Shown here: positions 24,795 to 34,779 of the stretch, in pieces
How the letters are laid out: every line of letters begins with the position of its first letter
Numbering within the stretch: the stretch's first letter is position 1
From: Mytilus galloprovincialis
Taxonomy: Eukaryota; Mollusca; Bivalvia; Mytilida; Mytilidae
Direction: 5' to 3'
DNA: 64,000 nt
NCBI RefSeq assembly: GCF_965363235.1
Contig: NC_134843.1
Location: 66,503,865-66,567,864, forward strand
Program-made: the position numbers and the translations under genes
The notes under the pieces: generated by a model
Database searches by the model: none
Told to the model about the DNA's origin: nothing
The model's input: only the letters and a program-made list of their open reading frames with translations

Positions 24795-26265
24795 TTTTAT
24801 CAGATAAATAAAGGCAACAGTAGTATACCGCTATTCAAAACTCGTAAATCTATGGACAAAAAACAAAATTGGGGTAACAAACTAAAACTGAGGGAAATGC
24901 ATTAAATATAAGAGGAGAACAACGACACAACATTAAAATGTAACATACACAGAAACGGACTATGCATTAGACAAAATCCGATGAGAATAACAAATATAAC
25001 ATCAAAACCAAATACATGAATTTGGGATAGAAAAGTACCATGACACGTCTTATAGTAATGTGAATTCACACTCCAATATAAGAGAAAACAAACGACACAA
25101 CGGAAGCACAGCGTTAAAATGTTACACACACATAAACGAACTATAATATAACAATGGCCATTTTCCTGACTTGGTACAGGACATTTTTAAAGATGAAAAT
25201 GGTGGGTTGAACCTGGTTTTGTGGCATGCCAAACCTCGCACTTTAATGGCAATGTTAAATATAACATTGAAATGACAACATAATATTACAGGACTACAAT
25301 ACAAATAAATAGGAGAACATAATTAGACAAAGAAACACATGATTAATAGATAATAAAAGGCATCAGGTTTTAAATTCAATACGCCAAAAACGCGCCTCGT
25401 CCACACAAGACTCACCAGTGACGCCCAGATATAAAAGATCGAAAGTGAAAAAAAGTACAAAGTTGTACAGCACTGAAGATCAAAAGTTGAAAAAGGTTGT
25501 GTCAAATACGACTATGTTTTTATGCTTGGGATAATAACATCCTTATTGTTTAGAACAATTTATGCTATGCAAACAGTAACTTTTATCAAATGAATATAAA
25601 AGATATAGATAATGAAACTGAAGTATGACTAATTACAGAAAACAAAACCCGAATACATAATGCAAATACCAACACAGAAAAATAGACACACCCGACTTAG
25701 TCCAGGCCTCAACGCAAAAAATCATAAAAATGACGTCACATACGAAGTGGTGAAAAGGCACATTTGAATTTCTGAAACATCACCAAAATGACGTCACATT
25801 TGAAAAATATATCTCAAAAGTAAGATAGAATTAGGATTGATTTAAAATTATAATAGAACTAAAAACTGATTTTACATTTAAACACAGTGTAATACTTATT
25901 AATAGCAATTAACTATAATATATACATGTATATATGTCCAGTTTGTTTTGAATCCAACTTCACTAGTAAATTATCGTAGATTACGTTGAACAAAATCAAA
26001 TCTAATAAATGGAGGCGGTGATTAATTTTCTTTGCCATAACACATGAATATAATAGAAAAGACGTCAACAAATTTGACAAAATCCGACGAGAACCACAAA
26101 TACAACATCAAACTAAACACATGAATTTGGGATAGACAAGTACCGTAACACGTCTTATAGTAATGCGAATTCACACTCAGCAAAACAGTCACAATCGGGA
26201 ATAAGTCACGTTCGGTAATTAAAACATAAGACGACGTAATGACAAACCACAATCTACCATGTGGT
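24795..26265 (-). repeat. Non-coding tail of retroelement copy 1
   Basis: Read on the minus strand it continues from the RT fragment at 26266-27110. It includes TGTTACGGTACTTGTCTATC, GCGTCACTGGTGAGTCTTG, GGTTTGGCATGCCACAAAAC, TGTCCTGTACCAAGTCAGG and, at the far end, AGCGGTATACTACTGTTGCC. The block around TATAAGACGTGT occurs twice (24905-25080 and 26030-26200), an internal duplication. The plus-strand copy at 28335-30200 has the same order of phrases. Confidence 0.75.
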
Positions 26266-27110
26266 AAAAATGTCCTTAGCTAGTTTGGTCAAAGACACAT
26301 CGTATGGATCAACTAATTCGTGATGGTGTCCATAAAATTTACGGAGTGTCAATTTTAATCTGTCCTCCTCATAACTTTGTTGAAGCAGTTTCTGTTTAAG
26401 GAGCACACTCCTGTTTATGAAGTCCGTATAGTGTGAACAAGCACGAGAATAACGTATACAAATTGTTATATGTAAACATCATACGACGGGGCCGAGGGTA
26501 TGTTACTGATGAGAAATGGGAAATTGATAATTGGGAAGTTGAAATCATCCCGTTTATCATAGATTTTCGTGTGAAGTCGTCCATCTGCGTCAATATTGAG
26601 GAAAAGATCAAGGTATGAAGCAGTCCTTTTAGTATCAGTAGTGTCCTTATTTCAAGTTCGCTGGGATATATGAGATGTAAGTATTGGCTGAAAGATGGGT
26701 TATTCAATGATAGAACATCATCAATATATCGGAAAGTAGAATTAAAGAATTTCGCAAGGTGCTTTTTCTTTTTGTGTTTTAGAAGGTTCTGAATGAATTC
26801 TGCTTCATACGAGTACAAAAACAAATCAGCCAGCAGGGGTGCACAATTAGTACCCCTTGGAATACCGACTATCTGTCGAAATATAAATCCTCCAAACTCA
26901 ACAAATATATTGTCGATCAAAAAGTCCAGCATTTTGATAATATCATCTTCAGTATATTTTTTGGAAGATTAAGTGTGATTCTTCACAAAATCTGAATTAT
27001 TGTAACCTAAAACAAGAAATTTGTATCTACAATTCCCATTTTTATAGAAAAAGCTCTGTTTTATGAGATGGTGAAGTCGATCTTTCAACTGAGCATGGGG
27101 AATGAGAAAC
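26266..27110 (-). mobile_element. Broken retroelement RT domain, copy 1
   Basis: The minus strand reads IVGIPRGTNCAPLLADLF and FRYIDDVLSL, the latter being the catalytic Y-x-D-D block of reverse transcriptase. Upstream text on the same strand belongs to the same domain. The style (GTNCAPLLADLFLYSYE) is that of a widespread animal RT family whose class I cannot fix from memory; Penelope-like is a guess. The copy is broken in several places and lacks its 5' part. Treated as a fossil. Confidence 0.8.
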
Positions 27111-27119
27111 TATTTTTAT

Positions 27120-27590
27120 TAACAAGATGTGGTTTTGGTTTAATTATTCGGGGTGAAATTTTAATCATGACTATATTATATTAATAATTTAAGTGGTTCA
27201 AGTGAGTTGGAAAGCAATACTACTGAATGTTTACGGTTTTCATGCTTATAAGATAAGAAATCTAAAAACTAAAGATAAATATTGTATGTTACAGACGATA
27301 TTTCAAGAACTGTTGCTTATGTCCGTTAATTAGGATCAGATAAAATAGTGTACACCTGTAAACATGTTATTGAAAGAAAGTGTATAAAGATACTTATTTT
27401 AATCACCAGATGTGCTTTATCTCTTAATCTAATTATTTTAGGTGTCATTTTAATCAGGACCATATGATATTAATTAAGTGGTTCAGAGAAATCGGAAAGC
27501 AATACTACTGAATGATTCACGGTTGTCATGTTTTTAAGATAAGAAATCCAAAAACTAAAAAAGAAAGATAAATATTGTATGTATTGATAT
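27120..27590. repeat. Tandem duplication, about 180 bp units
   Basis: The order AGTGGTTCA, GGAAAGCAATACTACTGAAT, CACGGTT/TACGGTT, AAGATAAGAAATC, AAAAACTAAA, GATAAATATTGTATGT appears at 27190-27295 and again at 27478-27585. Non-coding. Confidence 0.75.
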
Positions 27591-27829
27591 CAAACATTTT
27601 AATCCAATTATCTTTACGCGTGCATCTATTGTTAATGCCGCCTACTAGATTGAGTGACAGTTTATCGGATTAAATATAAATAGTGTATTTAGGAGAATTC
27701 TTGCAGTTGTTATAAGCTTGTCTTAGTAGTAACTAATTTCAGAGGTAGAATATTCTATTCAGATTTATCACAGACTTATTTTCTAGAAATTGGGTTTAAA
27801 GGGTTAGCATTTATCTAATAAAAATTCGC

Positions 27830-28060
27830 GTCCGTTTTTTAGGGTATCCCGTCCACTTTCTAGGGTCATTAATAGTGTCCACCTTGGAGGGTAGTCTGGT
27901 CCAACATTAAGGTATAGCGTCCAGGGTACGCGCCCAAATATGGCGTTCGCGTGAGTCATATCCTTAGGTATGCAACCCAATGTCAAGTCCAACTCTGACG
28001 TCCGCGCTGAGGCCCAAATATAGCGTTAGTGTACGCGCTAGCGTCCAGCGTTCGAGGTTT
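27830..28060. other. GC-richer stretch with recurrent GCGTCC/GCGC phrases
   Basis: Short phrases such as TAGGGTATCCCGTCCA, GTATAGCGTCCAGGGTACGC, AAATATGGCGTTCGCG and AAATATAGCGTTAGTGTACG recur within 230 bp of otherwise AT-rich DNA. Base composition is unlike the neighbours. No gene or element assigned. Confidence 0.5.
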
Positions 28061-28089
28061 AAGGCTTGTAGAACGCATACAATACTAAT

Positions 28090-28230
28090 TTTGGGCCCTT
28101 TATCAAATTGGTCCACATTGAGTTCTAAAGGGTCGATTCCACATTCATTGGTTTGAATACCTTCAACTTTGTGACTCATCGAAAATTTCATAACAATTGT
28201 CACAAAAAGTTTCACTGCAATTGGTTGACT
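28090..28230 (-). pseudogene. Relic of a third TRIM gene copy (B-box region)
   Basis: The minus strand contains MSHKVEGIQTNECGIDPLE, which aligns with MSHKVVDIASIKTNDCGIDL (residues 141-160 of the intact TRIM at 34780-36741). The preceding bases match its FCDNCCEIH region. Only about 45 codons survive, with frame damage on both sides. The neighbouring sequence on the 27.8-28.06 kb side is unrelated. A truncated duplicate, older than the pseudogene at 30975-33440 judging by divergence. Confidence 0.75.
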
Positions 28231-28334
28231 GATTTTTCATTGTGCCGCTATATGTAAGTCCTGTTGTAATTTGGATACATCAAACTTGTTTTTGATGTTT
28301 CAATAGATGATGGTGTTTTCAAAAAATAAATATT

Positions 28335-30200
28335 TAAAATGACACTTCGTAAATTCTCCGGACACCATCAAGAATTGGTTGATCAATACGATGTGTCTTT
28401 GTCCAAACTAACTAAGGACATTTTTACCAACTGTTAAATTGTGGTTTGTCATTACGTCGTCTGATCTTTTATTTATCGAACGTGACTTATTCCCAATTGT
28501 GACTGATTTGCTGAGTGTGCATTCGCATTGCTATAAGACGTACGTGTCACGGTACTTTTCTATTCAAAATCCATGTATTTATTTTTGATGCTATATTTGT
28601 TATATATTCTCATCGGATTTTGTCAAATATCTTAACGTTTTAAGTTGTAAATCTGATTTTTCCCTGTTGAATTCGTGTTATAGTAACGATAATTAATCAT
28701 CCAGTTCATTAATTAGATTTTAGTTTGGATCAACGAAATTTATACGATATATTTGGTTTACAGTTTGATTCAGAAGAAACACCGGTAGATAATACAATTA
28801 ATTATATAATTACTACCACAATTTGATATTTATTTGTATTGCAATTTTTATTGTTATTAATAAATGTTATATCAGTCATACACATCTAATCTTCATTCTA
28901 TCCTAATTCTATTTTATTTTTGGGAAATCTTTTAGAAATTGAAATGTGACGTCACTTTGTGCGTTGATGGCTTTGGTTAACTCGGCTGTGTATTTTATGT
29001 GCTGGTTTAGGTTGTTTTATGTAATGTATCCGTTTTTATTCTGAAGTTTATAGTCACCACTTCGGTTTTATCGTGTATATCTATTATATGGTCATTTTAT
29101 AGTAGGTCCGGTAAGGGCAATTTCAGGTTCATTTGACGAAAGATTTTGGACAGTTTTTAAACACCTAAGTGTCTATTTCAGTTCATTCAATTAGTTTTTG
29201 TGAAAGATTTTAACTAATTTACTCATTAAAATCGCTCCGATGTAAGCTTAGATATGAAAAATCTATCAAATATATGCCAAAAAATGGCACTTTTCAGATG
29301 TTTTTTGTCAAAAATGAAAGTGGCCGCATCCGTGTTCATCCTCAACCTTTATATATGTTATGTATTATAATCAAATATAACTTACATTTCAATATTAAGA
29401 ATGAACACGGATGCGGCCACTTTCATTTAGGACAGAAACCGAAAATTATGACGACTTTTAGTAATTTAGCATGACTTAATGATGCTATTACCCGATATAT
29501 GTGCATTGTATTGTCAAAAACAGCCCATATTTATGTAGCAGAAGCATTCTACTTTCAAATAAATAGATAAAAGTTTACATTTTAACAATTTTGTAAAACT
29601 GATAAATTTTGGGGCCAAAAAGGGATTTTACTGGATCTACTCCTTTACTGTTTGCAAAAGTATGAATTATTTTTAATAATAAGGATGTTCTTATCCCAGG
29701 CAGAAAACCACTGTTTAGTCTTGTGTATACGAAACGCACGTCTGGCGTATTAAATTTTAAACCTGGTACCTGTCGTAAGTTATTATTCGTGTGTTTCTTT
29801 GTCCTTTATGTTCTCCCATTTATTTGTATTGTAGTCCTGTCATGTAATGTTGACATTGTAATGTTATATTTAACATTGCCTTAAAAGCGGGAGGTTTGGC
29901 ATGCCACAAAACCAGTTTCAACCCATCATTTTTTTCTTAAAATGTCCTGTACCAAGTCATGCAGGAAAATGGCCATTTTTATATTATAGTTCGTTTCTGT
30001 GTGTGTTTGACGTATATACAAAATATAGTCCTGGTATATATGATGAGTTTATTATTTTAATGTTGTGTTTTTGTTGTGTCGTAGTTCTCCTCTTATATTT
30101 GATGCGTTTCCCTCAGTTTTAGTTTGTAACCCGGATTTGTTCTTTTCTCAATCGATTTATAAATTTCGGACAACGGTATACTACTGTTGCCTTTATTTAT
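28335..30200 (+). mobile_element. Broken retroelement copy 2 (3' part)
   Basis: Opens with the last codons of the same RT reading frame as copy 1 (ACACTTCGTAAATTC, CCATACGATGTG-like text), then runs through the shared non-coding tail: ACCTGGTACCTGTCG, TTTGGCATGCCACAAAACC, TACCAAGTCATGCAGGAA, CGGTATACTACTGTTGCC. A 543-bp MITE (29101-29643) is inserted in it. It points away from copy 1. Broken and 5' truncated; treated as a fossil. Confidence 0.75.
29101..29643. mobile_element. MITE with internal GC-rich hairpin, copy 1
   Basis: The ends AGTAGGTCCGGTAAG and the complement of the right end GGAGTAGATCCAGTAA form short inverted repeats. In the centre the arms GAAAGTGGCCGCATCCGTGT (from 29316) and ACACGGATGCGGCCACTTTC (to 29427) are perfectly complementary, and the perfect match extends to about 28 bp. 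The second copy at 32273-32850 lies in the opposite orientation. No coding sequence; non-autonomous DNA transposon of unassigned superfamily. Confidence 0.85.
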
Positions 30201-30280
30201 CGGCAAATAACCTTAAGGTGCTTTGTTGTAAGTATGTAAGTATTGGGTTTGCATGTGTTGTTAGTTTTTTATATTAAATT

Positions 30281-30375
30281 TATTGTATAATTGGTTATAG
30301 CGAATTATATTAGTGATAACGAATTTGTGGAATTACTTATCTCAGTTTTTTTGTAATTTGTGATTTCGGATTAAA
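30281..30375. repeat. AT-rich repeat, left partner
   Basis: TATTGTATAATTGGTTATAG, GTGATAACGAATTTGTGGAA and GTAATTTGTGATTTCGGATT are the near reverse complement of 33795-33895. The two form an inverted pair about 3.4 kb apart enclosing the TRIM pseudogene. Confidence 0.75.
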
Positions 30376-30974
30376 ATTATACACGTACCCTAGCCAATTT
30401 CTTCAATATATTTTGTCGTATTTTGTGTCGGCACAAATTTTATTTCAATTAATAATCTGATGTACAATCATTAAACGCTCTTTGTTGACGTCTTAATTGT
30501 GTCTATTTGCATCTTTATTCGAATTTTGTAGTGAGTTGTGGTGTATGTCTGTGTTGTAATCCCATATAGGTTTTAGCTGCTTGTTCCCAATTATTGTCAC
30601 ATTAAAGTAGTTTTATGTCTGTTTGGGTTGCATGGACAATATAACGGCACTAAAAATAACTGTCGTACAAGTGGACGCTTAGCTAGCTATAAAACCATGA
30701 AAAACGGATCGTGTTCTTCTGAAAATGCCTGTACCATGTCAGGAATATGGCAGTTGTTTCGCTTGTTTTGTTGAATAACAGCGTTTGATTTGGTCAGGTT
30801 TTATGGACTTCCCTTTTTTTTTATCTTACAGTTTAGAATATCCTTTATTACTTTTATAGTTAAGAATTACACAGAAATTATTTTACCTCAACTTTTTTTT
30901 AACAATGTTCTCTCTTCATACATATTTCCATATTACACGGTTGAACTTGTACATATTTTTAAAGCTTCAGCTAT
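30376..30974. other. 3' flank of the TRIM pseudogene, duplicated
   Basis: From about 30520 onward (TTCGAATTTTGTAGTGAGTT, CCAATTATTGTCACATTAAA, CCATGTCAGGAATATGGCAG, GTTTTATGGACTTCCC) the sequence matches 34125-34780, the 3' flank of the intact TRIM gene. The duplication therefore extends well beyond the coding region. No gene of its own. Confidence 0.75.
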
Positions 30975-33440
30975 TCAATATTTTATATCATAAATTTCTA
31001 CAAATTCGTTCCCACAAATAAACAGAGTTCTTTCTGATTTGTCCAACCAGATATCACACAATCTTGTTATTTTCTCGCATTTGTCAAGTAAGTTTCTACT
31101 CTGTTTCCCATCTGCAGATATCAAATGAACGATTCCAGTTTCATCACCAGCAAATATCAAACCAAGAGAACTGACGGTTACGCTGGTAACTTTCTTCATT
31201 CCATCATCTTTGAAAGAAAATATTGGCTTCCCGTCAAGTGACGTGCAGACAACAGTAAACTCTTTAGTTGTGTGTATTAAACGATCTTTATTGTGATCAA
31301 CCGTTAATCCGTTAAGATCTATGCAATCTGAATTGGTTGGAAAAGCGGTTTGCAATCTACTGCCTTGATTTAAATCCATTTTCATGATTTCCTTGCCGAC
31401 GACCATATACAGAATATTGTTATGAATACAAATACCACCGTTAAAAGGAGAAGTATATTTTAACTGGGTTTGTTTTCCGAACAAATTTAACACTGTTAAA
31501 ATAATTACTGAATAAAGAAATATAAAATGTTTGATTCTCAGTATCATATGCTAATCGTTTAGAGCTTATGCGTAAAGTACATTCTGTTGTTATTGTTCCT
31601 GTTGATATATCGGTGACTACCAGCTTGTATGGTGAGTTAAACGTGCATAGTACCGTTAGCTGATCTGAAATACACATACCCCCAAATAAACTATGTCCAT
31701 GATGAATAGTTTTCCTTTTATTCAACTGAATAGAATCAAATGTTTTACCAGCTGATATACACACATAATCTGATAATACTCCTTCATACTTTGTTACAGA
31801 TTGACTAAATTTCTCTGAAACTTGTATTTCTCCAAGACTACTCATTTCCATCAAATTATGTAGTGAATTTTCAATAAGAAAACTTGCTTCGACGTCATTA
31901 ACCTTGCGTAATAACACTAATACGTTTTCAATTTCCGAATTCAACTCCTTTTCGGAATTCTGGATATGAATGAAGAGCTGTGTTTTTGAACCGTTAGGTC
32001 GAATAAAAGTTGTAGTGCTGACAAAATCCTTGATGCGATTTAAGAGTTTTTCGGTCAAAACTAATTTTGAATCAAGATCGTGTTGGGATTTATCCTCAAT
32101 TATCTTTAATTCTTTCAAAAATACAACCAATAAACTATCTAATTTACTTTTAGCAGAATCAACTGAATCGATGGCGGTGCATTTAATAGTAGACAACGAT
32201 TTATTCAAAATATCCTTCTCGTCTTTTTGTTCTTGTAGTAATTTTTCAGTAGCTGCTTGAATGTTGGTCAAAGGAGTAGGTCCGGTAAGACCCCTTTTTG
32301 GCCCCAAAATATAACAGTTTTACAAAGTTGTTAAAATGTAAACTTTTAGTTATTTATTGGGCAGTTGAATGGTTCTGCCACATAAATATGGGCTGTTTTT
32401 GACTATACAATGCACATATATCGGGTTGTAGCGCCATTAAGTCATGCTAAATTACTGAAATCTTCAAAATTCTAGCATTTTAGTTAAATTTTAGACGGTT
32501 TCCGTGTAAAACGAAAGTGGCCGCATTCGTGTTCATCCTTAATATTGAAATGTAAGTTGTATTTTATGATAATACATAACATATATAAAGGTTGTGGATG
32601 AACACGGATGCGGCCACTTTCATTTTTGACAAAAACCATCTGTAAAGTGACATTTTTCAGCATATTTGGTAGATTTTTCATATTTGAGCTGGAATCGGAT
32701 CGTTTTTAATGACTAAATCAGTTAAAATCTTTCACATAAACTAATTGAATCAAGTAAAATAGACACTTAAGTGTTTAAAAAGTGGTCAAAATCTTTCGTC
32801 AGATGAAACTGAAATTTGAGGCCAAAATGAGTCCTTACCGGACCTTCTCCTTTGCTCTAAATGAATCCTCATCGTCCTGTTTTCTGGTTATGTCTTCAAT
32901 AGCTTGGACATCTTCGCACTTCCTATGTTGTACAGTTACACACATTATGCAGCATAATTGTTTGTGATCAAAACAGTACGTTTCTACTACTTTAGAACGG
33001 TGTATAGGACAAGCATCCGAAATTTCACTCAAATCAATTTCACATTCATTGGTTTCAATACTCGCAATTTCAACAACTTTGTGTTTCATCGATGATTTTA
33101 TCAAACTGTGAATTTCACAACAATTGTCACAAAAAGCTTCACTGCAATCACGACACCATTTCGTTGCGGGAATACGTTTTTGTTTGCGTTTACAAATATG
33201 ACATTCTTGGGTTTGTGACTCTTTCGTCGTTTCCATTAGAGCAGATATAGTAAAATTATGTGGCAAAGATTCAATCCACTGTGTGGTATCTATCGCTGGA
33301 GGCGTGACAATAGTTCTACATACAGGACATGTATAATTTGCGATTTTATGCCCGGCACGGCGTTCAGCAGACAAAATATACTCACTGATACATTAAAAAC
33401 AGAAAGTTTATAAGCATGGTAGACTCCTAGGTAACTTAAG
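30975..33440 (-). pseudogene. TRIM-like pseudogene, tandem duplicate of 34780-36741
   Basis: Reads on the minus strand as a diverged copy of the intact TRIM gene next door, including the B-box text CHICKRKQKRIPATKWCRDC, the coiled coil and the propeller-like end EFVEIYDIKY. Damage seen by comparison: the start codon and about the first 13 codons are deleted; ring Cys18 is Gly; His32 and Gln37 are TAA stops; a 578-bp MITE (32273-32850) sits between the second B-box and the coiled coil; and a small deletion near 31490 shifts the frame in the propeller-like part. Open frames remain at 32835-33374, 31441-32307 and 30975-31547, so decay is fairly recent. It is conceivable that a B-box-only product is still made, but nothing supports that. 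Confidence 0.9.
32273..32850. mobile_element. MITE with internal GC-rich hairpin, copy 2, inside the TRIM pseudogene
   Basis: The ends GGAGTAGGTCCGGTAAG and, at the right, CTTACCGGACCTTCTCC (complement GGAGAAGGTCCGGTAAG) are clear inverted repeats. The internal arms GAAAGTGGCCGCATTCGTGT and ACACGGATGCGGCCACTTTC differ at one base. Comparison with the intact paralog (GTCAAATTTGCT at the site) shows GTCAAA left and TTTGCT right of the insert. There is no target-site duplication, or else the terminal AAA/TTT belong to the element. Confidence 0.9.
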
Positions 33441-33794
33441 TTTCTCTAAACCGATAGAACATTTAAATTATTTACGCGATGAAAAATATTTAATTTGAGT
33501 TTTTGATGTTTTCAATCAAACCATATTTTTTTAAACGCAAAATTTAACACTATAACATGTATAAGGTACTAATGTTGCTTCAGTTTGTGTCCAATTCTTT
33601 TGCTAATTTTGCAAATATGATGCGTTAAAACTACATTTGTAAACTGATTTTATAGTCAAGTTTGTTTCACTTTGGCCAAAAGGTTCCAGTGAAGAATGTT
33701 TTTGTAAAAGATATGAACAACGACGGGTGCAAAGTGAGGAGAAAAATCTACATGACCCTGTGGTTCAGGTGAACTAAAAAATCTGTGATATTTT

Positions 33795-33905
33795 TTTTAA
33801 TCCGAAATCACAAATTACAAAAATAGTGTGATAACTAATTCAACCAATTCGTTATCACGAATATAACTGTTATGACCAATTATACAATTCGTTAAAACGA
33901 TTTTA
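33795..33905. repeat. AT-rich repeat, right partner
   Basis: TCCGAAATCACAAATTACAA, CCAATTCGTTATCACGAATA and ATGACCAATTATACAATTCG are the reverse complement of the repeat at 30281-30375. Confidence 0.75.
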
Positions 33906-34080
33906 ATTCGTTATAAAAAATTACGAAAAAATGTGATTACGAATTTAATTTGTAATAACAAATTACAAAATCTGTTATAACTATTTCCACAAATTCGTTA
34001 TCACAAATTTGATATGTTATAACGAATTATACAATTCGTGATAACGATTTAAATTCGTGATTTCGAATGAAAATGATATT
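33906..34080. repeat. Array of short AACGAATT/AATTCGTT palindromic units
   Basis: Phrases such as AATTCGTTATAA, AATTCGTTATCACAAATTTG, TTATAACGAATTATACAATT and AATTCGTGATAACGATTT follow each other. They extend the 33795-33905 repeat and can pair with each other in many ways. Confidence 0.7.
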
Positions 34081-34779
34081 TTTGGGACGTCTTAAATAGG
34101 CTTTCGTACTATTGGCATCTTTGTTCGAATTTTGTAGTCAGTTGTGGTGTATGTCTGTGTTGTGTTCACATGTAGATATGGCTGCTTGGTCCCAATTATT
34201 GTCACATTAAACTAGTATTATGTTAAATGGGCAGCTCTCCCCATTTGGACAATATAACGTAACTAAAAATAACTGTCATACAAGTTGACGTTTACCTATT
34301 AGCTATAAATAACATCATCATATAAACCAGGATTAAATCATAAGTGCCGCTCGAATACAAAAAAATTAAAAAGGCCAAAAAAGTACGAAGTTGGAGAGAA
34401 TTGAGGACCAAAATTTCTTAAAGTTTTGCAAAATACAGCTATAAGGTAATCTATTCCTGAGGTAGAAAATCATGTTTATAACGGACCATTGTTTTCAGGA
34501 AATGCCTGTACAATGTCAGGAATATGGCAGTTATTTCACTTGTTTTGTTGAATGATAGCGTTTGATTTGATCAGGTTTTATGGACTTCCCTTTTTCTCTT
34601 ATCTTACATTTTAAAATATCCTTTATTACCTTTATAGTTAAGAATTACACAGAAATTATTTTACCTCAACTTTCTTTAACATCAAACTTGACGACAAAAT
34701 AGTCAATGATTTTAAATGTACCCTCTTTATACATATTTCCATATTACATGGTTGAACTTGTCTTTAGAGTTTTAGCTGT

